This document shows, piece after piece, positions 16,821 to 24,770 of a stretch of 64,000 nt of DNA. A model generated the notes under the pieces. That model did no database searches. It saw only the letters and a program-made list of their open reading frames with translations, and was not told the origin of the DNA. The stretch spans positions 2,388,001 through 2,452,000 of the forward strand of contig NZ_SOAU01000001.1 in NCBI RefSeq assembly GCF_004364865.1, written 5' to 3'. Made by a program: the position numbers and the translations under genes. The stretch's first letter is position 1, and every line of letters starts with the position of its first letter. This stretch comes from Ilumatobacter fluminis (GTDB taxonomy: Bacteria; Actinomycetota; Acidimicrobiia; Acidimicrobiales; Ilumatobacteraceae).

Positions 16821-19036
16821 TGCGTGTCGTGGTGATCGGACGAGGTGGCCGCGAGCACGCGATCGCCTGGTCGTGCGAGGAGCACGGCCACACGGTGAGC
16901 CTGGCCGACGATCTCGGCGAGCTCACGGCCGACGACGTCGATCTGGTGATCCCGGGGCCCGAGGCAGCGCTGGTCGACGGCGTCGCCGACGAGTGCAGCT
17001 TCCGCAAGATCCCCTGTTTCGGCCCGACGTCGAAGCAGGCCCGTATCGAGTCGTCGAAGGGCTTCTCCCGCCATCTCGCCGACTCGCTCGGCGTACCAGG
17101 CCCGGTCTACGAGCGGTTCGAGGAGCTCGACGCCGACGGGGCGATCGCCTGGTGGCGCGGGTTCGGCAAGCCCGTCGTCGTGAAGCTCGACGGTCTCGCA
17201 GCCGGCAAGGGCGTCATCGTGCCCGCCGACGACGACGAGACCGAGGCGGCGATCCGTTCGACCGCCAAGCTCGGCCCGTTCGTGCTCGAGGAACGGATTT
17301 CCGGCCCCGAGTGCTCACTGCTCGCCCTCTGCGACGGCAACTCGGCGGTCGCCCTGCCGCTCGCGCAGGATCACAAGCGGATCGGTGAGGGCGACACCGG
17401 CCCGAACACCGGCGGCATGGGCGCCTACGCGCCGGCGCCGGTCGCCTTCGACGCGACGGAGCTGCTGGCCACCTTCGTCCAACCGATCCTCGACTACTAC
17501 GCCTCGTCGGGAACGCCGTACGTCGGCGTGCTGTACGCCGGTCTGATGCTCACCGCCGACGGGCCCCGCCTCATCGAGTACAACTGTCGCTTCGGTGACC
17601 CCGAGACCCAAGCGGTGCTGCCGCTCCTCGAGACCGATCTCGCCGAGCTTGCACTCGCCTGCACCCGACACGACGTGTCGTCGGTCCCCGTCGGCGTGCG
17701 CGACGCCGTGGCGTGCACCGTCGTGGCCGCTGCGCCCGGCTATCCGGCCTCGCCGAGCACCGGCGCAGCGATCACGTTGACCGGTTTCTCGACGACCGAC
17801 TGGGCGAACCGATCGAGTGACGACCCGAACGCAATCCTGTTCCCGGCCGGTGTGTCCGACGGTCGCACGGCCGGAGGACGGGTGCTGGCCGTGACCGGCC
17901 TGGGTACCGACCTCGCCGCCGCACGTGCCGCCGCCTACCGGGCGATGGACGGTGTCTCGTTCCCGAACATGATCGTGCGTCGCGACATCGGGTGGCGCGC
18001 ACCGGGCGCCATGCTCACCTCGTACGCGTCGACCGGTGTCGACATCGACGAGGGCAACCGGGCGGTCGAGCAGATGAAGGGCGCCGTCGAGCGCACGCTC
18101 GGCAGCGACGTGCTCCGGGGTGTCGGGTCGTTCGGTGGCGTGCTGTCGGCGAAGCGGATCCTCGAGCGAGCCGATCCGGTGCTGGTCGCCTCGACCGACG
18201 GCGTCGGGACGAAGGTCGAACTCGCCGCCCGGCTCGGCAAGGTGCGCAACATCGGCCACGACATCGTCAACCACTGCATCGACGATGTGCTCGTGCAGTC
18301 GGCGCGACCGTTCTTCTTCCTCGACTACATCGCCGCAAGCAAGCTCGACGCCGACCTCGTCGCCGACGTCGTGACCGGCATGGCCGAAGCCTGCGAGGCG
18401 TCGGGCTGTGTGCTGCTCGGCGGCGAGACGGCCGAGATGCCCGGCGTGTACGCAGCGGGTGCGTTCGACGTCGCCGGCACCCTCGTCGGCATCGCCGAGC
18501 GGAGCGAGCTGCTCCCCCGCGACGACGTGTCACCCGGCGACGTGTTGATCGGCGTGGCGTCGAGCGGGCCCCACACCAACGGCTTCTCGTTCCTGCGCAA
18601 GCTGTTCGACTGGGTGCCGATGAACGTGACGCCGCCCGGTTTCGACCAGGAGCTCGGCGACGCCCTGCTGGCACCGCACCGGTCGTATCTGGGTGTGCTC
18701 GACGGGGCCCTCGAGTCGGGCAAGGTGAAGGCGCTCGCCCACATCACCGGTGGTGGCCTCCCGGAGAACCTGCCGCGGGTGCTCCCCGACGCAGTCGACG
18801 CCGAGATCCGACTCGGTTCGTGGCCGAAGGGCCCGCTGTTCGAACTGATCGGCGAACTCGCGACCGGCGTCGACGATCACGAGCTGCACCGCATGCTCAA
18901 CATGGGTATCGGCATGGTCGTCGTGTGCGACCCCGCCGACGCCGACGCCGTCCAAGCATCGATCGACGAACCCACCTGGCAGATCGGCACCCTCGTCCGC
19001 AGCCGACCAGGCTCCCGAACCGTCCACCTGATCTAG
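16820..19036 (+). CDS. purD-purM: Fused GAR synthetase - AIR synthetase (PurD-PurM)
   Basis: One uninterrupted 738-residue frame holds two whole enzymes. Residues 1 to about 394 are PurD: MRVVVIGRGGREHAIAW, an ATP-grasp core with VVVKLDGLAAGKGVIV, NTGGMGAYAP and the usual end RRDIGWRA. PurM follows after only a few residues: LTSYASTGVDIDEGN (from 398), DGVGTKVELAAR, GCVLLGGETAEMPGVY and HITGGGLPENLPR. They catalyse steps 2 and 5 of purine synthesis. A Met at 18011 (residue 398) could allow internal initiation of free PurM, but no ribosome site precedes it. The TGATG overlap couples it to purF. Confidence 0.93.
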   Translation: MRVVVIGRGGREHAIAWSCEEHGHTVSLADDLGELTADDVDLVIPGPEAALVDGVADECSFRKIPCFGPTSKQARIESSKGFSRHLADSLGVPGPVYERFEELDADGAIAWWRGFGKPVVVKLDGLAAGKGVIVPADDDETEAAIRSTAKLGPFVLEERISGPECSLLALCDGNSAVALPLAQDHKRIGEGDTGPNTGGMGAYAPAPVAFDATELLATFVQPILDYYASSGTPYVGVLYAGLMLTADGPRLIEYNCRFGDPETQAVLPLLETDLAELALACTRHDVSSVPVGVRDAVACTVVAAAPGYPASPSTGAAITLTGFSTTDWANRSSDDPNAILFPAGVSDGRTAGGRVLAVTGLGTDLAAARAAAYRAMDGVSFPNMIVRRDIGWRAPGAMLTSYASTGVDIDEGNRAVEQMKGAVERTLGSDVLRGVGSFGGVLSAKRILERADPVLVASTDGVGTKVELAARLGKVRNIGHDIVNHCIDDVLVQSARPFFFLDYIAASKLDADLVADVVTGMAEACEASGCVLLGGETAEMPGVYAAGAFDVAGTLVGIAERSELLPRDDVSPGDVLIGVASSGPHTNGFSFLRKLFDWVPMNVTPPGFDQELGDALLAPHRSYLGVLDGALESGKVKALAHITGGGLPENLPRVLPDAVDAEIRLGSWPKGPLFELIGELATGVDDHELHRMLNMGIGMVVVCDPADADAVQASIDEPTWQIGTLVRSRPGSRTVHLI

Positions 19037-19081
19037 GGGTCGGATACGTTTCGTCGGGCCCGACGAAACGTATCCGACCCC
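19036..19081. terminator. Perfect 46-bp palindrome between convergent operons
   Basis: Two uninterrupted 23-base arms (GGGGTCGGATACGTTTCGTC..., centre GGG|CCC) start on the last base of the purD-purM stop codon and end 2 bp before the stop of the convergent sulfatase gene. It can act as a terminator hairpin for both operons. There is no loop and no U tract, so it could also be a repeat element placed at the junction. Confidence 0.75.
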
Positions 19082-19083
19082 AT

Positions 19084-21693
19084 CTACTCGACGAGGCGCA
19101 TGAGTTCTCGGGCGACCATGGGGGCGGCGTTCTGGTTCTGGCCGGTGACGAGGTTGCCGTCGACGACCCAGTGGTTGGCGAACGGGTCGCGGAAGGCGTG
19201 CTTCGACTCGAACTCCGCGCCGGCGGCACGCAGCTCGGTCTCGGGGTGCTGCGGGGTCGATGCGATGCCGAGTTCTCGAACCTGCTTGTCGGTCACCGCC
19301 GTCAGACGACGACCTGCGACCAGCGGGCTGCCGTCGGGCTTGGTGGCCTGCAGGAGGCCGAGCGGCCCGTGGCACACGCCGCCGATGGCCGCTCCCCGCT
19401 CGTCGGCGGCGGTGATCTGACGACCGAGCGCTTCGGACGTGCCGAGGTCGAACGCTGCGCCCCACCCGCCGGCCAGGTACACGATGTCGTACACGGAGAT
19501 GTCGACGTCGCCCACCGCCAGTGACTCGGCGAGCTGCCCGCGCAGCACCGGATCGGCGAGCAGTCGATCGTCGGCGGCGGTCCGGATGACCGGCTTGAGC
19601 GACTGGGGATCGACCGGGATGTCGCCTCCCCTCGGGCTCGCCACGTCGACCACCATGCCGGCGTCGCGGAACGCGTAGTACGGCACGGTCAGCTCGCTCG
19701 CGAACACGCCGGTCGGCTTGCCCAGGTCGAGTCGGCCGTGGTTCGTGGCGATGACCAGTGCCCGCTTGCCGTCGAGCGCGAACACGTCGGCGTCGGGATC
19801 GTCGGGGTGCAACCCGATCCGCTGCAACAGTCGGCGCACCGCCTTCTGCGGGGGGCGGGGCCGATGGGCCGCAGCGGCACGCCGCTGCTTGATCTGCATC
19901 TGGATGACTTCCTTCGGCGGGAGCAGCGGCACCTTGTCGATCTCGGTGATGCGACTCGTCACGTACGGCCACGGCTGGTTGCGTTCGGGGATCGAGCGGT
20001 GCCGTTCGTCCTTCATCCGGTCGACGAGCCAGCCGAACACATCGGCGGCGGCCGGGTCGTCGGCACGGTTCACGACCTCGTCGCCGTCGGCGGTGAGGTC
20101 GTAGAGCTCCCACTGGTCGGGCAGGACGTTCGTGCGGTACTGCGGGCCCCCGATGCCGTCGCTCGCCAGTTGGCGCACGCCCGGCTCGGTCCAGGTGGCC
20201 GGATCGTCGAACGTGCGCACGAGCTTCCACAGGTGGTCGTCGCCGCCGGCCGAGGCGGGGACGCGAGCGACGACGCCCTCGAAGTTCGTCGCCACGTGGG
20301 CGGCGACCTGGATCCGGAGCGGGCCGGGTGCGTCGTCGACGCGTCCGAAGGCACGGGCGATGGCGTTGGCGCCGGTGTCGCCTTCGGGCATGTTGTCGCG
20401 GGTCATCACGTACACGACGCGGTCGGCGTCGGGGTCGGCGCCGTCGACGACGGGCAGCAGGTTGCGGCCGGGCAGCGGGTGCACCTCGCTGAACGTCGAC
20501 CGCAGTTCGTCCGCCGTGGCGGCCTCGTCGATCGATGCTGCGGCGAGCAGCGTCGGGACGATGTCGAGGTGCGACGTCGGGTCGGCGATGCGACGCGCCT
20601 CGTTGGTGCCGGCGCCCACGCGGGCGATCGAGAACGGGACGCGGGTGGCCTCGTCGTAGAGCTGGAACCACTTCTGGTGCAGCCCGCCGTGCGAGCCGAG
20701 CAGGTCGCCGTGATCGGCGGTCTTCACCAGCACGGCCTCGCCGGTCGTGTGCTCGGTGACCGCTCGGCGGACCTGGTCGAGCGGGCCGTCGACTGCCGCG
20801 TGGAGCTGGTAGTACAGGTCGCGGTACTCCTGGGCGTGGCGACGGTACAGGCCGGCCACGGCGCCGGGCGGGCCGTAGCAGGAGGGGTAGGCGGCTCGGT
20901 ACGCCACGTGTGCCGCCGGCTTGGTGCGGAGGTCTTCGGTGGCGCTGGGCGCGGGCGGCACCGTGGGCACCTCGATCGAGGCCAGTTCGTCGGGCATGCC
21001 CCGGCGCATCCAGAGCGGGAACAGCACGATGTCGTGCGGGTTCACGAAGCTGGCGACGAGGAGGAACGGTCGCTGCGCGTCGGCGTCGCCGGCGCGGCGG
21101 CGGGCGTATCGGTCGTCGAGCCAGGCGACGACCCGGTCGGCGATCAGGGTGTCGCGGGCGAGACCCGAGTTGGCGAACAGACCGCCGTGCGGTTCGGGGC
21201 CGACCCATCCCGAGAAGCCGTAGGGGCCGAGCGGGTCGGCCTCGAGGTAACGCTGCACGTTCTCGTCGAGCACGTCGCCGGTGGCGGTGTTGGTCGGGAG
21301 CGGTTGCCCGTCGTCGTCGTGGAGGTCGGCGTGGCTGATGTGCCACTTGCCGTCGTAGTGGGTGTCGTAGCCGGCGGCCCGGAACCAGTTGCCGAGCGTC
21401 GGCACCTCGTGCGGGGGGAGCCAGCGCATGCGCGAGTCGTCGGCCATCTTGCCGAGTCCGTCGGTCTGGGTCACGCCGTGGAGGTCGGGATACTGGCCCG
21501 TGAAGAGGGTCGGCCGGCTCGGGACACAGGCGAGCGAGCCCGTGTAGTGGCGGTCGAACGAGACGCCGTGGTCGTCGAACCAGCGGGCGCCGGGCAGCGC
21601 GTCGCGTCGCCACGCCCGGAGTTCGTCGGTTTCGTAGGGAGGAGCGGCGCGCTCCTCGTCGGTCATCAGGATGATGATGTCGGGACGGTTCAC
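19084..21693 (-). CDS. Sulfatase fused to a C-terminal DJ-1/PfpI domain
   Basis: An 869-residue two-domain protein. Residues 1 to about 600 are an alkaline-phosphatase-fold sulfatase: RPDIIILMTDEE (metal-binding Asp), formylglycine site CVPSR (Cys56-Arg60), DGKWHISH, VKTADHGDLLGSHG. Residues about 642-869 are a DJ-1/PfpI (class I amidotransferase-like) domain with nucleophile elbow GGVCHGPLG (Cys774) and the Hsp31-like segments GKPTGVFASELTVPYYAF and TGQNQNAA. No signal peptide is seen, so both parts should be cytosolic. The GTG start overlaps the SRPBCC gene stop as GTGA. It is last in a six-gene operon. The domain calls are sure; why they are joined is unknown. Confidence 0.9.
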   Translation of the reverse strand: MNRPDIIILMTDEERAAPPYETDELRAWRRDALPGARWFDDHGVSFDRHYTGSLACVPSRPTLFTGQYPDLHGVTQTDGLGKMADDSRMRWLPPHEVPTLGNWFRAAGYDTHYDGKWHISHADLHDDDGQPLPTNTATGDVLDENVQRYLEADPLGPYGFSGWVGPEPHGGLFANSGLARDTLIADRVVAWLDDRYARRRAGDADAQRPFLLVASFVNPHDIVLFPLWMRRGMPDELASIEVPTVPPAPSATEDLRTKPAAHVAYRAAYPSCYGPPGAVAGLYRRHAQEYRDLYYQLHAAVDGPLDQVRRAVTEHTTGEAVLVKTADHGDLLGSHGGLHQKWFQLYDEATRVPFSIARVGAGTNEARRIADPTSHLDIVPTLLAAASIDEAATADELRSTFSEVHPLPGRNLLPVVDGADPDADRVVYVMTRDNMPEGDTGANAIARAFGRVDDAPGPLRIQVAAHVATNFEGVVARVPASAGGDDHLWKLVRTFDDPATWTEPGVRQLASDGIGGPQYRTNVLPDQWELYDLTADGDEVVNRADDPAAADVFGWLVDRMKDERHRSIPERNQPWPYVTSRITEIDKVPLLPPKEVIQMQIKQRRAAAAHRPRPPQKAVRRLLQRIGLHPDDPDADVFALDGKRALVIATNHGRLDLGKPTGVFASELTVPYYAFRDAGMVVDVASPRGGDIPVDPQSLKPVIRTAADDRLLADPVLRGQLAESLAVGDVDISVYDIVYLAGGWGAAFDLGTSEALGRQITAADERGAAIGGVCHGPLGLLQATKPDGSPLVAGRRLTAVTDKQVRELGIASTPQHPETELRAAGAEFESKHAFRDPFANHWVVDGNLVTGQNQNAAPMVARELMRLVE

Positions 21694-22130
21694 GCGAGGT
21701 TCTCCAGGTGGGCGGTGAGGCCGTCGAGCATCATGTCGCTCGCCTCGGCCATCTTGCGGGCGATGCCGGCGCCGATCAGCGCCTTGTCGGGACGTTTGCC
21801 GGTGTCGACGGTGGTGGCGAGCGAGACGAGGGTGCCATCGGCGGTGGGTGTGAGCGTCCACGTGTTGGTCGCTCGCTTGACGATCGGGAGGAGCCCTTCG
21901 ATGTCGTAGGCCAGTCGGTGATCGGGCTCCCAGACGGTGACGCGCTCGATGAGGGTGATCTGGCCCATCTGGACCCGGCGGGTGGTGCCGACGCCGTCGC
22001 GCTGTTCGGTGGCCAGGCTCGAGTGGTCGATGTCGTCGGCCCACAGGGCGAGTGCGTCGAAGTCGGCGAGGGTGGCCCACACGGTGGCGGGCGACGCCGG
22101 GAGGTCTCGGGTTCGGGTGATGGTCGTCAT
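21690..22130 (-). CDS. SRPBCC family protein
   Basis: A 146-residue START/Bet v 1-like protein: ITRTRDLPASPATVWATLADFDALALWADDID at the N-terminus and a helical end (IARKMAEASDMMLDGLTAHLENL) are typical of the SRPBCC polyketide-cyclase/dehydrase group. These proteins bind hydrophobic ligands in a deep cavity. It lies between the SCO6745-like gene (12 bp) and the sulfatase fusion (GTGA overlap). It may bind an operon substrate or intermediate, which is inference. Confidence 0.8.
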   Translation of the reverse strand: MTTITRTRDLPASPATVWATLADFDALALWADDIDHSSLATEQRDGVGTTRRVQMGQITLIERVTVWEPDHRLAYDIEGLLPIVKRATNTWTLTPTADGTLVSLATTVDTGKRPDKALIGAGIARKMAEASDMMLDGLTAHLENLA

Positions 22131-22142
22131 GGGTTCCTTCGT

Positions 22143-23015
22143 TCAGGTGCGTTCGTCGCGGTGGCGTCCAGCGGGCATCCACTTCTCCCCCGCCGTCGCG
22201 TCGACGCGGGCGATCAGGCGGTCGCCGACCGATTCGACGAGTTCGCAGAAGCGGACGGTCGCGTCCTCGCCGAGATGCTGCCACGCGTTGGCGGTGATGT
22301 CGTCGAGTCGGTTTTCGAGCGAGATGCGCAGGGCGATCGCCTCATCGGTGACGCGTCCGTCGACGGCGAGGCCCCGCTCCTCGAGTCGGGCGTAGGCGGC
22401 GGCAAGCGCGGCGTCGTCGGCTCCGCGGCTGCGGGGCAGCCAGTCGTCGTCGTAGTGCCGCCACGCGCCGTCGAGGATGCCCGCTTCGGTGCCGGCGATG
22501 TCTTCGGCCGTCTGGATCGCGAAGTGGGTGTCGCCGCGCCATTCGCGGATGCAGTTGACGGCGAGCCACGCCGACAGGAGCGGGTCGTCGGTGCGGCGGT
22601 GCCGGAGCTGTGCCGCGAACATCGCCCGGCCCGACAACGGCAGGGTGTCGGCCGCAGCCCACAGCGGCTCGGCGAGACCGGCCAGGTCGTCGCAGATCTC
22701 GGGCACGTGGGTGCGGAGGCCCTCGAGCACGGCCTCGTCGCGGACGCGGACGGCGTCGGCCGAGGTGCCGACCTTCAGGAGCTCGTCGATCGAGAGCCGG
22801 ATGAAGTCGGCGTGGATCGAGTAGTACGCGGCGGTGACGACGTCGGCGCCCGCGTCGACGAGCGCGCCGGCACGGGTCGTGATGTAGTAGCCGAGCCCGT
22901 TCGGGATGCCCAGGGCCGCGTAGCGCTCGATGCCGACCGGGTCCCAGAAGATCCACCCGACGAGGCGGTGCGAGGCGAACGCCGCCCTCCCCGACAGGGT
23001 GCGCCAGTCGGTCAC
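22143..23015 (-). CDS. SCO6745-like family protein
   Basis: A 290-residue, mostly helical soluble protein. The phrases HRLVGWIFWDPVGIERYAAL and GYYITTRAGAL resemble the actinobacterial family named after Streptomyces SCO6745, which has no firm function. The GTG at 23015 overlaps the dehalogenase stop as GTGA. No catalytic motif can be seen, and calling it a regulator or an enzyme would be a guess. Members often sit next to oxidoreductases or transporters in actinobacteria. Confidence 0.6.
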   Translation of the reverse strand: MTDWRTLSGRAAFASHRLVGWIFWDPVGIERYAALGIPNGLGYYITTRAGALVDAGADVVTAAYYSIHADFIRLSIDELLKVGTSADAVRVRDEAVLEGLRTHVPEICDDLAGLAEPLWAAADTLPLSGRAMFAAQLRHRRTDDPLLSAWLAVNCIREWRGDTHFAIQTAEDIAGTEAGILDGAWRHYDDDWLPRSRGADDAALAAAYARLEERGLAVDGRVTDEAIALRISLENRLDDITANAWQHLGEDATVRFCELVESVGDRLIARVDATAGEKWMPAGRHRDERT

Positions 23016-23923
23016 AGGGTGCCCGCGATGAAGTCGTTCAGGAGCTGGGCGAGTTCGGGACCACAGTCTTCCTGGAAGAAGTGGCCACCACCTTCGATGG
23101 TGCGGTGGGACTGTCCCTGGGCACCGGCGATCAGGGTCCGGAACGGCTTGTCGCCGCCGGCGGTCACTGGGTCTTGGTCGCTGAAGCAGCAGAGGAAGGG
23201 CTTGTCGAACGAACGGAGCACCTCCCACGCCTCCTTGTTCGGGCCGGCCTCGGGGTCGTCGGGCGAGGTGACGACCAGGGCCGGCCAGATGCGAGCGCCC
23301 GCCTTGTACGAGTCGTCGGGGAACGGCGCGTCGTAGGCGGCGACCTCGGCCGGGTCGAGGTCGCGGACGGAGGCGGCGTTGATGAGGAAGCCGACGTCGA
23401 ACGTCGGGGTCGTCTGGGAGAACTGCTGCCAGCGCAGGAACGCCTCGCTCGGCTGCTGGTCGCCGGTGGGCAGGCCGGTGTTGCCGACGGCGACCCGGGC
23501 GAAGCGTTCGGGCTGGGCGGCGACGAGGCGGAGGCCGATCAGGCCGCCCCAGTCCTGCCCGAAGAAGGTGCAGTCGGTGAGGTCGAGGTGGTCGAACACG
23601 AGCGCCGACATCCACGCGACGTGGCGGGCGTACGTGTAGTCGGACTGTTCCGTCGGCTTGTCGCTCCGTCCGAAGCCGACCTGGTCGGGCACGATCACGC
23701 GGTGTCCCGCGGCGACGAGGGGCGGGATCATGAAGCGGTACAGGTAGCTCCACGAGGGCTCGCCGTGGAGCAGGAGGATCGGGGCGGCGTCGGCCGGACC
23801 CTCGTCGAGGTAGTGGACGCGCAAGGTGCCGCCGTCGCCGTCGGGCACCTCCGCGTAGTGGGGTTCGAACGGGTAGTCGGGCAGGTCGGCGAAGCGGTCG
23901 TCGGGGGTGCGAAGGGTCTGCAT
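23012..23923 (-). CDS. Haloalkane dehalogenase (HLD-I type)
   Basis: A 303-residue alpha/beta hydrolase with the dehalogenase residues in place. The oxyanion/halide motif is HGEPSWSYLYR (residues 53-63). The nucleophile is Asp124 in FGQDWGG, with the halide-holding Trp125 next to it. The acid is in FSDQDPVT and the base is the His of GGGHFFQED. Replacement of the usual Ser by Asp at the nucleophile, followed by Trp, is diagnostic. The family cleaves carbon-halogen bonds in haloalkanes to alcohols. Acid after strand 7 fits subfamily I, as in DhlA and DhmA. It lies 1 bp behind the MBL gene. Confidence 0.88.
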   Translation of the reverse strand: MQTLRTPDDRFADLPDYPFEPHYAEVPDGDGGTLRVHYLDEGPADAAPILLLHGEPSWSYLYRFMIPPLVAAGHRVIVPDQVGFGRSDKPTEQSDYTYARHVAWMSALVFDHLDLTDCTFFGQDWGGLIGLRLVAAQPERFARVAVGNTGLPTGDQQPSEAFLRWQQFSQTTPTFDVGFLINAASVRDLDPAEVAAYDAPFPDDSYKAGARIWPALVVTSPDDPEAGPNKEAWEVLRSFDKPFLCCFSDQDPVTAGGDKPFRTLIAGAQGQSHRTIEGGGHFFQEDCGPELAQLLNDFIAGTL

Positions 23924-23924
23924 G

Positions 23925-24770
23925 TCAGGCTCCTGTGGGATCGACGGGTTGGATTTCGATGCGGTGGAGGTCGTCGCCGAGTTCGACGACGCCGTCGAAG
24001 TGGGTGGCGGCTCGCGACCGCCATTCGTCGACGGTGTCGGCGGTGAGGGCCGGCACGTAGTGGGTCAGCACCAGCGTGCCGACACCGGCTCGGGCGGCGG
24101 TGTCGCCGGCCTGTTCGGGTGACGAGTGGTAGTCGAGCGTGTCCTGCATCCGTTGGAGCGGGATGTTCTCGATCACGTCCTTGCGGATCACGGTGTGGAC
24201 CAGGGCGGTGGCGCCCGCGCACAGCCGATCGAGGCCGTCGCACGGCACGGTGTCGCCGGCGAGCACGACCGACGCTCCGTCGTGGTCGACCCGGAAGCCG
24301 AGGGAGGGTTCGACCGGCTTGTGGTCGGTCGGCGCACACGTGAGCGTGAAACGTGCGTCGAGGTCGATCTGGCCGTCGCCGAACTCACGGACGACGACGG
24401 GCGGCGGTTCGGTGAGATCGGCGTGGTGGGCGATGCGGTAGGCGATGTCGGGCGCCAGTGCGGCGAGCAGGTGGTCGACGACCTCGGCGGTGCCGGGCGG
24501 GCCGACGATCGTCAACGGGTTCGGCTCGAACGAGGTGACCCACCGCGTGGTGATCACGTCGTTCAGGTCGGTGATGTGGTCGCTGTGCAGGTGGGTGATC
24601 AGGAGCGCCGTGAGGTTGCCCGCACCCAAGCCGCAGGCGGCGAGGCGCATGAGGACGCCGCGCCCGGCGTCGACGAGGACGTGTTCGTCGTCGATGGTGA
24701 CGAGCGTGGCGGGTCCGGCACGGTCGGGGGCCGGGATCGGGCTGCCGGTACCGAGGAGGGTGACGATCAT
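23925..24770 (-). CDS. MBL-fold hydrolase (RNase Z / arylsulfatase-like)
   Basis: A 281-residue metallo-beta-lactamase fold protein of the RNase Z-like branch. It starts [20 protein letters not shown], has the metal motif [12 protein letters not shown], a second His/Asp set in VLAGDTVP and [12 protein letters not shown], and ends with TLVLTHYVP. The same branch includes tRNA 3' processing enzymes and type III arylsulfatases. The long flexible arm of tRNase Z is not evident, so a small-molecule ester or sulfate ester is likelier. Its ATG overlaps the arylsulfatase stop as ATGA, which supports a role in the same pathway. Confidence 0.85.
   Translation of the reverse strand: MIVTLLGTGSPIPAPDRAGPATLVTIDDEHVLVDAGRGVLMRLAACGLGAGNLTALLITHLHSDHITDLNDVITTRWVTSFEPNPLTIVGPPGTAEVVDHLLAALAPDIAYRIAHHADLTEPPPVVVREFGDGQIDLDARFTLTCAPTDHKPVEPSLGFRVDHDGASVVLAGDTVPCDGLDRLCAGATALVHTVIRKDVIENIPLQRMQDTLDYHSSPEQAGDTAARAGVGTLVLTHYVPALTADTVDEWRSRAATHFDGVVELGDDLHRIEIQPVDPTGA

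Noticed and set aside
18530-21613. A long minus-strand gene crossing from the sulfatase fusion into purD-purM
   Set aside because: It is in the wrong frame for both genes, is Arg-rich throughout, and runs through the 46-bp palindrome.
23925-24770. tRNase Z (RNase Z) of tRNA maturation
   Set aside because: The flexible tRNA-binding arm is not apparent and the gene is coupled to an arylsulfatase, so a catabolic hydrolase is more likely.
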